Assembly (NCBI GenBank): GCA_028290665.1
Contig: JAQGJK010000026.1
Span: forward strand, 154,861 to 218,860
Source: Devosia sp.
Lineage (GTDB): Bacteria > Pseudomonadota > Alphaproteobacteria > Rhizobiales > Devosiaceae
Direction of reading: 5' to 3'
DNA length: 64,000 bases
Shown: positions 24,376 through 33,099 of the stretch, one piece after another
Position numbering within the stretch: the first letter of the stretch is position 1
Layout: each line of letters opens with the position of its first letter
Notes under the pieces: generated by a model
Told to the model about the DNA's origin: nothing
The model's database searches: none
What the model saw: only the letters and a program-made list of their open reading frames with translations
Position numbers and translations under genes: made by a program

Positions 24376-25629
24376 CTACGCCGGCCCGAACCGCCGCGAC
24401 GCGTCCAGCGCCAGCCCCAAGCCCACACTCCCGAACGCGTCGGTGCGCACCAGTTCCGCCTCCGGGAACTGCGCTGCGAGCGCTGCCGCCACGGCGGGGA
24501 CTTCCGTCGAGCCGCCCGTGAGGATCAGCGACTGGATCGCCCCGGCCCGCACCCCGGCGAGGTGCAGGGTCTTGTCGATGGTCTTGGTGATCCGCCCGAC
24601 GGCATCTTCGATGGCGGCATTGAGGTCGTCCCGCGCGATCGGGGTTTCGAGCACTACCTCGTCGACATCGAAACGGAACGCCACAAGCTCATGGCTTGAT
24701 AACGCGATCTTGCTGTCCTCTACCGCGGTCAGCAGCCGGTGCCCGGCGCGCGCCTCGATGATCGCCATCATGTCCTCGACCGGCATCGGCGACCGCGCCT
24801 CGCGGCGGGTCTGGCGCAGTTCGATCATGGTCCGCTGATCGTACAGCCGGTTGATCCGGTGCCAGGTCGACAGATCATTATACGGCGCCACCGGCAGATA
24901 CCGCTTGCCGTCAGCGGTCGGGCTGCCACGCCCGAGCAGCGGCATGATCTGGCGCATCGACAGCAGTCGGTCGAAATCCGTGCCGCCGATATGGACGCCC
25001 GCCGTCGCAAGGATATCGCGCTTGCGGTCGCTGGCCTTGGCCCGGTCCGGCGACACCCGGATGACGGTGAAATCGGAGGTGCCGCCGCCCAAATCGGCGA
25101 CCAGCGCCAGCTTTTCGCCCGTGATGGTCCGCTCATAATCGAGCGCCGCGGCGATCGGCTCGAACTGGAACTCGACGGCATCGAACCCCTGGCTGCGCAG
25201 CGCCTCTTCCAATTGCTGTTGCGCTTCCCGATCGGCCACCGGGTCGTCGTCGACGAACTGCACCGGTCGGCCGGCCACCACCGCGTCGATCGGCGCCCCC
25301 AGCGCCACTTCGGCGCGGTATTTCAGCATGCCGATGAACAGTCCGAGGATATCGGAAAACGCCAGCACCTCATCCTTGACCCGGGTCTTGTCGTTGATCA
25401 GCGCACTGCCGAGCACGCTTTTGAGCGACCGCATCACCCGGCCGTCGGTACCAGCGACATACTCCGCCAGCGCGGCGCGGCCGAACAGCGTGCGGTCATC
25501 CTCAAAGGAAAAGAAGATGACGCTCGGGATGGTGACCCGGTCGCCCTCGATCGGGAACAACCGGGGCATCCCGTTCGCCGCCGTGCCGATGGTCGAATTG
25601 GAGGTGCCGAAATCGAGGCCGCACTGCAT
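24376..25629 (-). CDS. Hsp70-family protein, YegD-like
   Basis: 417 residues. The actin/Hsp70 ATPase fold is marked by GLDFGTSNSTIG at the start (phosphate 1), LVADLGGGTSDFTVIRV (phosphate 2) and SLILTGGSTEVPAVAAAL near the end. It lacks the peptide-binding domain of DnaK, as YegD-type proteins do. In between is ALDYERTITGEKLALVADLGGG. Cytosolic; likely a stress-associated ATPase of unknown client. It stands alone, transcribed away from the VWA gene. Confidence 0.9.
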   Translation of the reverse strand: MQCGLDFGTSNSTIGTAANGMPRLFPIEGDRVTIPSVIFFSFEDDRTLFGRAALAEYVAGTDGRVMRSLKSVLGSALINDKTRVKDEVLAFSDILGLFIGMLKYRAEVALGAPIDAVVAGRPVQFVDDDPVADREAQQQLEEALRSQGFDAVEFQFEPIAAALDYERTITGEKLALVADLGGGTSDFTVIRVSPDRAKASDRKRDILATAGVHIGGTDFDRLLSMRQIMPLLGRGSPTADGKRYLPVAPYNDLSTWHRINRLYDQRTMIELRQTRREARSPMPVEDMMAIIEARAGHRLLTAVEDSKIALSSHELVAFRFDVDEVVLETPIARDDLNAAIEDAVGRITKTIDKTLHLAGVRAGAIQSLILTGGSTEVPAVAAALAAQFPEAELVRTDAFGSVGLGLALDASRRFGPA

Positions 25630-26100
25630 CGGGTCGCTTCGCCTAACGTCAAGGAGGGCCGGCGGTCATAGCCGATCGGCGCCGAAAGTCACCCCCTCGT
25701 TTCCGCATGCCTCGACTTCGGTCCGCCCGCAGCGGCACATGCAAAAAACCCACCCTCGCGGGTGGGCTGAGTTTTGCATGGGATAAACTGACTGATGTCA
25801 GGTCGATAGAACTGGAGATCGCAGGAGGCGGCCCGATCGCGGTGCCGCGCGGGTGACGCCTGATATGGAGGATCATGGCTGAACTGCCGCACAACCGCAC
25901 GTTCAGCTTTAATTCATCATTAACCTTGCCCAAATCCTAACCATGTCGGATCAATTTAGTTAAAGTTTATAACAAGTTGCGCGATCGGTTGCCATTGTGG
26001 AAAACTGGTGCGACACCGTTGCTGTAATCCCGCCGCGTAGTCCTGCATTCCCCTCCGGCCACATCGGGCCACCCGTCATTCATGACATTCGAGGTCGCCC
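25630..26100. other. Divergent intergenic region (471 bases)
   Basis: Lies between the starts of the YegD-like gene (minus) and the VWA gene (plus). It holds a strong two-tier palindrome at 25738-25780. From about 25900 to 26000 it is AT-rich (TTCATCATTAACC, AATTTAGTTAAAGTTTATAAC), the likely promoter zone of the VWA gene. No reading frame with protein-like character was found in it. Confidence 0.6.
25738..25780. terminator. Two-tier hairpin, terminator-like
   Basis: Inner stem CCCACCC-TCGC-GGGTGGG (25749-25766) inside an outer stem CATGCAAAA (25738-25746) / TTTTGCATG (25772-25780). A T-run follows the inner stem on the + strand and an A-run precedes it, so it could terminate either way. No gene ends beside it. 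Confidence 0.6.
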
Positions 26101-27783
26101 ATGAGGCTCATCAGAACACTGTTTGCCGGCGTGTTGCTTATGTTTGCCACTGCCGTGCCAACGCTCGCCGCCGAAAAGGCCATCATCGTGCTTGATGCGT
26201 CGGGGTCGATGTGGGCACAAGTCGATGGCGTGGCGCGCATCACCATCGCGCGACAGACCCTCGCCGATGTGCTGGGCACGCTGCCCGACGACATTGAACT
26301 CGGTCTCATCGCCTACGGCCATCGCGAAAAGGGCAATTGCGACGATATCGAACTCCTGGTCGAGCCCGAGGCCGGCACTGCCGATGCCATCATCGCCGCG
26401 GCCGACCGGTTGACCCCCAAGGGCAAGACCCCGCTGACCGCCGCGGTCAAGCTCGCAGCCGAGGATCTCAACTACACCGAGGACAAGGCGACGGTGATCC
26501 TGATTACCGACGGGCTCGAAACCTGCGAGGCCGATCCGTGCGCGCTGGGCGCGGCGCTCGAAGGCGCCGGCGTCGATTTCACCGCCCATGTCGTCGGCTT
26601 CGGTTTGTCCGATGCCGAGGGCCAGGCTGTTGCGTGTCTCGCGGAAAACACCGGCGGCGAATACCTCGCCGCCTCCGACGCCGCCTCGCTCACCAAAGCG
26701 CTGACCACCGCGGTGGCGCAAGTCAGCGAACCGGCCACCACGATCGAAGCCCCCGTCGAAGCGCCGGTCGAGGCACCCGTCAGCGACATCAGCATCGATC
26801 CTGAAATCGTCATGGCCGAGGGCGATGATCCGCTGCCCGATGATTTCTACATCGTCTGGGAACTGGCAAAGCCCGATTCCCGCGGCCGGGCCGGTGACTA
26901 TGTCGACACCGAATACTACGCCGGCTGGCGCGGCGTGCTCGAACCCGGCGATTACATCCTCACCGCCCGCGCCGATTACGCCGTCGTCTCGCAGCCCATC
27001 ACCATCGTCGCCGGAAAAACCGCCGAGCCGTATTTCGTGCTCAACGCCGGCCGGTTGATCCTCCACCCCAAGGCCACCGCCGATGCGGATACGGACGGCG
27101 ACGCCGCCGTCTACACCGAGTTCCCAAATGGTGAGAGCACCACCAGCTATGGCGATGTGAACCTCGTGGTCCCAGCCGGCGATACGGTGGTCACCGTCAC
27201 CCTCGGTTCCGCGGAAGTCACCGAAACCATCGCCGTCGCGGCGGGCGAAACCGTCGAGCGCGACATCGTCGTCGGCACCGGCCACGTCATCGTCAATGGC
27301 TATTACGTCGAGGGCATGAAGGTCGAGGACGGCGACATGTTCATCGAAATCCTGTCGGCCAAGGAAGCCATCGACGGCAGCCGCAAGAACTTCTCGTACG
27401 GCTACGGCCCGGATACGGCCCACGACCTCGCAGCCGGCGACTACCTCGCCCGCGTCACCATGGAGCAGGCGACTGTCGACGTGCCATTCACCGTCAAGGC
27501 CGGCGAGCAGTTCAAACTCGACGCCATCCTCGGCGCCGGCGTGCTCTACATCGCGGCGCCGGGTGGCGAGTCCTTCGAATATTTCGGTACCAAGAAAAAC
27601 ATTCAGGGCGAGCGTAAATCATTCGGCTACGCCTATGGCGAAGAAGCCCAGATGACGCTTCCGGCCGGCGACTACATCGTCGAAGTCACTCCCACCGGCG
27701 GCAGCGAACCCGTGGAAGTCGAAGCCACCGTTGTCGCCGGCGAACGCACCGAACTCGAGGTCGACTTCACCTCCGAGGAGTAA
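26101..27783 (+). CDS. Secreted VWA-domain protein with repeated beta modules
   Basis: 560 residues. Signal peptide 1-23 (cleavage after TLA). The VWA domain at about 25-205 carries the MIDAS triad Asp32-x-Ser34-x-Ser36 (VLDASGSMW), a Thr in KGKTPLTAAV and Asp in LITDGLETC, so metal binding looks intact. A Pro/Glu-rich linker (VEAPVEAPVSD) leads to three or four ~75-100-residue beta modules. Each has L-x-A-G-D-Y-x-x-x-V and V-x-A-G-E (for example VLEPGDYILTARA, HDLAAGDYLARVT, TLPAGDYIVEVT). Probably periplasmic or surface adhesion/assembly protein. A monocistronic gene. Confidence 0.9.
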   Translation: MRLIRTLFAGVLLMFATAVPTLAAEKAIIVLDASGSMWAQVDGVARITIARQTLADVLGTLPDDIELGLIAYGHREKGNCDDIELLVEPEAGTADAIIAAADRLTPKGKTPLTAAVKLAAEDLNYTEDKATVILITDGLETCEADPCALGAALEGAGVDFTAHVVGFGLSDAEGQAVACLAENTGGEYLAASDAASLTKALTTAVAQVSEPATTIEAPVEAPVEAPVSDISIDPEIVMAEGDDPLPDDFYIVWELAKPDSRGRAGDYVDTEYYAGWRGVLEPGDYILTARADYAVVSQPITIVAGKTAEPYFVLNAGRLILHPKATADADTDGDAAVYTEFPNGESTTSYGDVNLVVPAGDTVVTVTLGSAEVTETIAVAAGETVERDIVVGTGHVIVNGYYVEGMKVEDGDMFIEILSAKEAIDGSRKNFSYGYGPDTAHDLAAGDYLARVTMEQATVDVPFTVKAGEQFKLDAILGAGVLYIAAPGGESFEYFGTKKNIQGERKSFGYAYGEEAQMTLPAGDYIVEVTPTGGSEPVEVEATVVAGERTELEVDFTSEE

Positions 27784-27826
27784 ACCGGGCGCGGCTGGGA
27801 CAACTTAGCCGCACCACCCCCACCGC

Positions 27827-27939
27827 CGTCATCCCCGCGAAGGCGGGGACCCAGTACCCACCGCATCCGAGGCTAAACCCCAAGCGGTGCTACAAGCCAA
27901 CTTGGCGCATACTGGATTCCCGCCTCCGCGGGAATGACG
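27827..27939. repeat. Composite inverted repeat (type D)
   Basis: CGTCATCCCCGCGAAGGCGGGGACCCAGTA at the left (27827 on) mirrors TACTGGATTCCCGCCTCCGCGGGAATGACG at the right (to 27939), as two facing copies of one palindromic repeat. This kind of CGTCAT(C/T)CCCGCG repeat is dispersed in many alphaproteobacterial genomes. It lies between two convergent genes. Confidence 0.75.
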
Positions 27940-27965
27940 CCGCGCTCGTTAGACAGAGCAGCTCT

Positions 27966-28583
27966 TCACCCAACCATCGCCATCCGCGCCAGTTCGCTGC
28001 GCAGGTCGATGCTGTCGACCCGGTTGCGGCCGCGGTCGACCGCCCGGCCGAGCGCCAGCACTGCCCCATCGAGCAATTCGCGATGCCCGGCTTCCGCCGG
28101 ATTGGCCGCGGCGACCCCGATGGTGACGCTGTCGCCGGCCTTGCGGCTCGTCGCCGGAATGGTCCCGAGCGCCTCGCGCCGAATCTTTTCAGCGGCCATC
28201 CGCGCCAGCAGGATCGGTCCATCGGGCAGCGTTGCCACCAGCCGGCCCGAGCCCGACAATTGCACGATGCGGCTCGAGGCGGGAATGTGCGAGCGCACGA
28301 GTTCGGCAACGCGCACCAGGCGGCGGGTCGCCACTTCCGTCCCGTGACCACGCCGTAGTTCGGCATAGCCATCGATTTCGATCAGCATCACCGAGATCGA
28401 CACATGGCGGTCGGCGCAGCGCTTCCAGTCGGCCGAAATCGCGGCATCTGCGCCGTTCCGCAGGCCGTCTGGCTTCGGCGCGTGTGCGGAGGGCCCCTGC
28501 CGGCTCAACGGATTGAGTTCATGCAACGCGCTCGCAACGCGATCCCAGAAGCCCGGCCGGGAATGGAAAATGGTATCAGACAT
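27966..28583 (-). CDS. Degenerate GGDEF-domain protein
   Basis: 205 residues, soluble. The GGDEF fold spans about 60-190: VMLIEIDGYAELRRGHG (metal-site region), VRVAELVRSHIPASSRIVQLSGSGRLVATLP and ITIGVAAANP-like VTIGVAAANPAEAG. The active-site GG(D/E)EF is replaced by SGSGR (110-114), so cyclase activity is not expected. It may bind a nucleotide or a partner. A perfect TTAA-N7-TTAA lies about 60 bases upstream of the start, a CtrA-type site. Confidence 0.8.
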   Translation of the reverse strand: MSDTIFHSRPGFWDRVASALHELNPLSRQGPSAHAPKPDGLRNGADAAISADWKRCADRHVSISVMLIEIDGYAELRRGHGTEVATRRLVRVAELVRSHIPASSRIVQLSGSGRLVATLPDGPILLARMAAEKIRREALGTIPATSRKAGDSVTIGVAAANPAEAGHRELLDGAVLALGRAVDRGRNRVDSIDLRSELARMAMVG

Positions 28584-28642
28584 GGCGTTCTATCCTCTGG
28601 TCCGACCCGGAAACAACGAGCCCCAAACCTCCGCCCTTATGG

Positions 28643-28657
28643 TTAAGTCCCGGTTAA
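28643..28657. promoter_or_regulatory. CtrA-type binding site TTAA-N7-TTAA
   Basis: TTAAGTCCCGGTTAA: both half sites match and the 7-base spacing is exact. It is followed by AAC, matching the extended CtrA consensus. It lies 60 bases before the start of the degenerate GGDEF gene on the minus strand. Confidence 0.55.
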
Positions 28658-28732
28658 ACGGGCTTACTCGGAGGTATGGACGGATGGTTCGCACGCGGCC
28701 AGAAGCCGAGTCCGATGACCTCGTCATGCACG

Positions 28733-28905
28733 CGCAGCTACCCCCACCCTCAATCCCTCCCCTCAAGGGGGAGGGAGGCGACGGAATTACCGCGTGCGCT
28801 CCAAAACTACAGTGAGAACAGACGTTCGAATAAGGGGACCGCGCGCCACAAACCCTCCCCTCCCCCCTGAGGGGAGGGCTAGGGTGGGGGTAGCTCCAGA
28901 TGCTG
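28733..28905. repeat. Inverted pair of type A palindromic repeats
   Basis: Two copies in opposite orientation: AGCTACCCCCACCCTCAATC at 28737 and its complement-type TGGGGGTAGCTCC ending near 28895, each with its own CCCTCCCC/GGGGAGGG stem. The ~70-base spacer (GGCGACGGAATTACC..GGGGACCGCGCGCC) also has GGGGACCG, which is seen again near the copy at 32960. Confidence 0.75.
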
Positions 28906-29060
28906 GGGGAAGGCTTCGCACTCGACGTTGCCACGGATGAAATTCACTCCCCGATTCAGCAATCACCGCCACACGCACACGCCATTGCGGCGAAGGCCGC
29001 AAACCACCTTGATGCCTCTCCCAGCCCCCAGCGTCCAATCCGTCCCTCCACCACCCAACC

Positions 29061-29522
29061 CTAAAGCCGATCCGGCGGTTCGTACTCCGGCCAGTCCACC
29101 GCGTGATCTTCCCACTCGTCCGGGGCGATCTCATCCTCGGAAAACGTCCGGCCCTTAACCGACACCCCGACATCGATCACCGTCTGCCGGTCGCCCGACA
29201 CCAGCGGATGCCACCAGGCCAGCCCCCGGCCCTCGGCGATGCGGCGATAGGCACAGGTCTGGGGGATCCAGTCGATGCTGGTGACATTGTCGAGGTTGAG
29301 CTTGATGCAATCGGGCACGATGCTCAGCCGGTTCGGATAATCCTTGCAGCCGCAGGTGTCGCCGTCGAGCAGTCGGCAGCGGACGTCAGAGGTGATGATC
29401 ACCCCTGAATCCTCGTCCTCGAGCTTGAGCAGGCAGCAGCGTCCGCAGCCGTCGCAGAGCGCTTCCCACTCCACATCGGTCATTTGTGCGAGAGTCTTGT
29501 GCTCCCAGAACGGCATCGTCAC
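29061..29522 (-). CDS. YcgN-type UPF0260 cysteine-cluster protein
   Basis: 153 residues. The UPF0260 signature CDGCGRCCLLKLEDED (from about residue 24) is followed by TSDVRCRLLDGDTCGCKDYPNRLSIVPDCIKL and IDWIPQTCAYRRIAEGRGLAWWHPLVSGD. The many Cys residues (CxxCxxCC, CxC) suggest a metal centre. Cytosolic, function unknown, conserved across Proteobacteria. It diverges from the PBP1A gene. Confidence 0.93.
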   Translation of the reverse strand: MTMPFWEHKTLAQMTDVEWEALCDGCGRCCLLKLEDEDSGVIITSDVRCRLLDGDTCGCKDYPNRLSIVPDCIKLNLDNVTSIDWIPQTCAYRRIAEGRGLAWWHPLVSGDRQTVIDVGVSVKGRTFSEDEIAPDEWEDHAVDWPEYEPPDRL

Positions 29523-29619
29523 TCCACTGTGTCTGCTTTGCGCTGGACAGCGCCGGTCGGCAATCCTATTCCAGCACTGGGCTAACCCACATTCCTAACC
29601 CACATGGCTGGGGCATCCG

Positions 29620-31788
29620 GTGCAGGATCCATTCTACCACAAGGAAAAGCGCCGAAAGAAGTCGGGCATGCTGGCGGCCGACGCCTGGCTCGATTCAACG
29701 CTCTATGACTTTTGGCACGCGCTCGGGCGCGGCTATACCCGGTTTCAGGACTTCATGTCCATTTTCCATGTCACCGGCTGGAAACGTTTCTTTGCCGAAG
29801 TGGCCTCGGATGGCTTAAGCTTTTTTGCCATTGGCTGCGTGTTCATGGCGGCGCTCGCCACGCCGGCCTTCGACATTACCGCGTCGGGCCAGATCAATGC
29901 CGCCGAGGACATCTCGGTGGTATTCCTTGATCGCTATGGCAGCGAGATTGGCCGCCGCGGCATCCGCTCCGATGACAGCGTGGCGCTGGCCGAACTGCCC
30001 GATTACCTGATCAAGGCGACGCTCGCCACCGAGGACCGACGGTTCTACGAGCATTGGGGCATCGATCTGGTCGGCACGCTGCGCGCCCTTGCCAGCAATG
30101 CCGGGGGCGACGGGTCGCTGCAGGGCGGCTCCTCGATCACCCAGCAGCTGGCCAAGAACCTGTTCCTCTCCCCCGAGCAGAACCTCGAACGCAAGATCAA
30201 GGAAGCCTTCCTCGCCGTCTGGCTCGAATGGCACTACACCAAGGACGAAATCCTCAAGCTCTATTTCGACAAGGCCTATATGGGCGGCGGCAATTTCGGC
30301 GTCGTCGCCGCTGCAGATTATTATTTCGGCAAGGACGTGCGCGACATTTCGCTGTCGGAAGCCGCCATGCTAGCCGGCCTGTTCAAGGCGCCGACGCGTT
30401 ATGCCCCGCATGTCGATCTCGCCGCCGCGCGCGGCCGCGCCAATCTCGTGCTCTCAAACCTTGTCGATTCCGGCTTCCTGACCGAAGGCCAGGTCACTGC
30501 CGCTCGGCGCCATCCGGCCATCGCCGTCGATCGCTCCGAAGATGTGAATTCCCCCAACTATTTCCTCGATTACGCGTTCGAGGAGGTCAAAGCCAAAGTC
30601 GCCGATCTCGGCATCACCTCCAACAATTTCGTCGTCCGCACCACGGTCGACACCATGCTGCAGGGCTATGCGGAGGATGCCGTCACTTCGGTAGTGCGCG
30701 AGCAGGGAGAGCAATATGGCGTCAGCCAGGCGGCGATGGTCGTCACCGATACCAATGGCGCCATCCGCGCCATGGTCGGCGGCGTCGACTACGCCCAGAG
30801 CCAGTTCAACCGCGCCATCGTCTCGACCCGCCAGCCCGGCTCCTCGTTCAAGATCTTCGTTTATGCCGAAGCCATGGAAGCGCTGGGACTGACCCCCGAA
30901 TCCGTGGTCAGCGGCGCTACCCAGTGCATCGGAGACTGGTGCCCGGTGAATTATTCGCGCAATTCGGTCGGCAATATCAGCCTGATCTCGGCGTTCGGCC
31001 AGTCGATCAACACCGTACCGGTCAACCTGTCCATCAAGACCGGGCGCGATCCGATCGCCGCACTCAGCCACCGCATGGGCCTTCGCGCCGATTTCCCGGT
31101 CACCCGTTCGCTGGCGCTCGGCCCTGCCTCGGTCAGTGTCATCGACATGACGTCGGCCTATGCGGTCCTCGCCAATGACGGGTTGAAAACCGAGGCTTTC
31201 GGCTTCACCCGCATTGCCACGCTCCGCGGCGACGTGGTCTGGGAGTTCGATCCCGCCGCACAGCGGGAACGCATCCTCTCGGAACAGACCGTCGCCTACA
31301 TGAACCAGATGATGCGCTACGTCGTGACCAATGGCACTGGCAAGCGCGCCGACATCCCCGGCGTCCCCGCCGTCGGCAAGACCGGCACCACCAGTTCCTA
31401 CAAAGACGCCTGGTTCTGCGGCTTCACCGGCAACTACGTCGCCGCCGTCTGGTTCGGCAACGATGACTACAAATCGACGAAAAACTTGACCGGCGGCACG
31501 CTGCCGACCGTGGCGTGGCAGAAATTCATGGCCTACGCCCACACCAATATCGACATCAAGCCGGTGTTCGGCGTCGACTTCGATTTCGGTACGCCGGTCA
31601 TTGTGGCCGATGCCGGACCCGATGCCGCGACAGTGCCGGTGGTGGTTCGTCCGCCGACGCTGACTCCCGAAGCCGGCCAGAAGCTGCTCGATCTGGCCGA
31701 GCGGCTGCAGCAGACGCTCGATGCGGTGGCCCCCGGTCCCGGCCAGGTTGCCGTCATTCCCGACGCTGCTGTCAGTCAGGGCATTTGA
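29620..31788 (+). CDS. Penicillin-binding protein 1A family (bifunctional)
   Basis: 722 residues with a GTG start. An N-terminal cytoplasmic ~60 residues precede one membrane helix (SFFAIGCVFMAALATPA, about 68-84). The GT51 transglycosylase domain has EDRRFYEHWGID and GGSSITQQLAKNLFL. The transpeptidase domain has the active-site SSFK in RQPGSSFKIF, SIN in GQSINTVPV and KTGTTSSYKDAWFCG. It synthesises and crosslinks peptidoglycan at the inner membrane. The next gene starts within a few bases, so it heads an operon with the DUF1214/DUF1254 pair. Confidence 0.95.
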   Translation: MQDPFYHKEKRRKKSGMLAADAWLDSTLYDFWHALGRGYTRFQDFMSIFHVTGWKRFFAEVASDGLSFFAIGCVFMAALATPAFDITASGQINAAEDISVVFLDRYGSEIGRRGIRSDDSVALAELPDYLIKATLATEDRRFYEHWGIDLVGTLRALASNAGGDGSLQGGSSITQQLAKNLFLSPEQNLERKIKEAFLAVWLEWHYTKDEILKLYFDKAYMGGGNFGVVAAADYYFGKDVRDISLSEAAMLAGLFKAPTRYAPHVDLAAARGRANLVLSNLVDSGFLTEGQVTAARRHPAIAVDRSEDVNSPNYFLDYAFEEVKAKVADLGITSNNFVVRTTVDTMLQGYAEDAVTSVVREQGEQYGVSQAAMVVTDTNGAIRAMVGGVDYAQSQFNRAIVSTRQPGSSFKIFVYAEAMEALGLTPESVVSGATQCIGDWCPVNYSRNSVGNISLISAFGQSINTVPVNLSIKTGRDPIAALSHRMGLRADFPVTRSLALGPASVSVIDMTSAYAVLANDGLKTEAFGFTRIATLRGDVVWEFDPAAQRERILSEQTVAYMNQMMRYVVTNGTGKRADIPGVPAVGKTGTTSSYKDAWFCGFTGNYVAAVWFGNDDYKSTKNLTGGTLPTVAWQKFMAYAHTNIDIKPVFGVDFDFGTPVIVADAGPDAATVPVVVRPPTLTPEAGQKLLDLAERLQQTLDAVAPGPGQVAVIPDAAVSQGI

Positions 31789-31792
31789 GCCG

Positions 31793-32368
31793 TTGCGCTT
31801 TGTGTTCCACCTGCTCCTGCTCGTCGCCGTAGCCCTCGGCGTCGGTTTCGGGCTGTCGTGGTATGCGCTCAACGATGGCCGCCTCGGCGGCGCGCGGCAG
31901 CTCGGCCCATGGGCCGCGTGGCCGGATCTTGGCTCCCCGGCGCCCAATCCCTATACCCGAGCCCTTCTCGCTCGCACCGGGGCGCTGCAACTCGGGCGCA
32001 GCGAGGGTCTGCAGTTCATCGCCACCGCCGATAGTGCCGGCGAGCCGCTCGACCTCGCCTGCCGCTACCGCGTCGAAGGCCCGACGCCGGCGGCGAGCCT
32101 GTGGACGCTTGCGGCAGTCGGCCCCGATGGACGAAACGTCGCCAGCGCCGGCACGCCCCCTAATCTCGACAGCGCCCATGTCGCTCGCACCAATGATGGC
32201 ATCGCCATCATCAACGTCTCGAGCCGCCTCGCCGGTCAGAACTGGCTCGAGGTCACCGGCAACGGGCCATTCTCGCTGGTGCTGACTTTCTACGACACCC
32301 AGCTCGCGTCCAACCTCGGCGCCGATCCTGCCACCATGCCCGCGATCACCCGGGGCGAGTGCGCATGA
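31793..32368 (+). CDS. DUF1214 membrane-anchored protein
   Basis: About 191 residues with one N-terminal helix (FHLLLLVAVALGVGFGLSWYAL). The DUF1214 part has NPYTRALLARTGALQLGRSEGLQFIATADS, LDLACRYRVEGP and the terminal NWLEVTGNGPFSLVLTFYDTQLA. DUF1214 and DUF1254 halves usually work together; here they are adjacent genes with a four-base ATGA overlap. The TTG at 31793 is a tentative start. A GTG at 31721 would overlap PBP1A, and a GTG at 31802 is also possible. Confidence 0.8.
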   Translation: MRFVFHLLLLVAVALGVGFGLSWYALNDGRLGGARQLGPWAAWPDLGSPAPNPYTRALLARTGALQLGRSEGLQFIATADSAGEPLDLACRYRVEGPTPAASLWTLAAVGPDGRNVASAGTPPNLDSAHVARTNDGIAIINVSSRLAGQNWLEVTGNGPFSLVLTFYDTQLASNLGADPATMPAITRGECA

Positions 32369-32919
32369 TCCGCACCCTGCTCTGGCTGGTTGGAGGCGTG
32401 CTGCTCGGCGGGGTGATCCACCTCATCGTCATCCTGATGCTGCCGATGCTTGCCACCAACGACGTCTGGACCAAAATTTCGGCCCTCGACGCGCGCAACA
32501 AGGTCGTGGTCCTGCCCGCCGTATTGCCGGGCACGCCCAATCCGCTGCACCTTGATCCGGGCCTCGCCTATGCGGTGTGTCAGGTCGATCTCTCGCAGGG
32601 CCCTGGCGTGCTGACGGGGACGCTCCCCGATGGCTTTTGGTCGCTGGCGGTGTTCACCCGCGCCGGCATCATCGCCTATTCGACCACCAACCGCGACGGC
32701 ATCGGCCGCACCCTCGACCTCGGCATCTTCAATGCCGCGCAAACGCGTCTGCTCGCCGAACAGCAGATCGACATCTCCGAAGGCCTGCTCATCGTCGAAG
32801 CCCCCGCCGACGACATCTTCATCCTCGTCCGCCTGGCCCCGCCGCACCCCACCACGCGCCCCCGCTTCGAAGCCGCCCTAAGCCAACTCGCCTGCGGCAA
32901 CATCCAGGGCGCGAACTAG
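32365..32919 (+). CDS. DUF1254 membrane-anchored protein
   Basis: 184 residues with an N-terminal helix (TLLWLVGGVLLGGVIHLIVILML), then a DUF1254-type body with MLATNDVWTKISAL, LHLDPGLAYAVCQVDLSQGPGVLTGTLPDGFWSLAVF and GLLIVEAPADDIFILVRL. It starts at the ATGA overlap with the DUF1214 gene, so the two are translated together. Periplasm-facing; role unknown. Confidence 0.88.
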   Translation: MIRTLLWLVGGVLLGGVIHLIVILMLPMLATNDVWTKISALDARNKVVVLPAVLPGTPNPLHLDPGLAYAVCQVDLSQGPGVLTGTLPDGFWSLAVFTRAGIIAYSTTNRDGIGRTLDLGIFNAAQTRLLAEQQIDISEGLLIVEAPADDIFILVRLAPPHPTTRPRFEAALSQLACGNIQGAN

Positions 32920-32971
32920 GCGGGCTAAGGCTCTGCCAACGTCCCCAATAAGGGGACCGGGTCACCCCAAT

Positions 32972-33025
32972 CTCTCCCCTCCCCCTTGAGGGGAGGGCTA
33001 GGGTGGGGGTAGCTCCACATGCAGG
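32972..33025. repeat. Type A palindromic repeat
   Basis: CTCCCCTCCCCCTTGAGGGGAGGG followed by CTAGGGTGGGGGTAGCTCCACATGCAGG. The right flank TAGCTCCACATGCA is identical in form to the copy in the GTA cluster (12530-12545). Confidence 0.8.
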
Positions 33026-33099
33026 AGCATCGACTAGATGCTCCCGCCGAGCCACGCGCTTCTCACTGTCTACTTGCTACCGCCGAACTCACCGCACCC

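Larger units (their letters stand above)
28584..29060. other. Intergenic region (477 bases) with facing type A repeats
   Basis: Contains the CtrA-type site near its left end and two facing type A palindromes. The left copy is TACCCCCACCCTC..CCCCTCAAGGGGGAGGGAGG (28740-28770) and the right copy CCCTCCCC..CTGAGGGGAGGG..TGGGGGTAGCTCC (28855-28895). The remaining ~160 bases up to the UPF0260 gene show no protein-like frame or motif. Confidence 0.6.
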
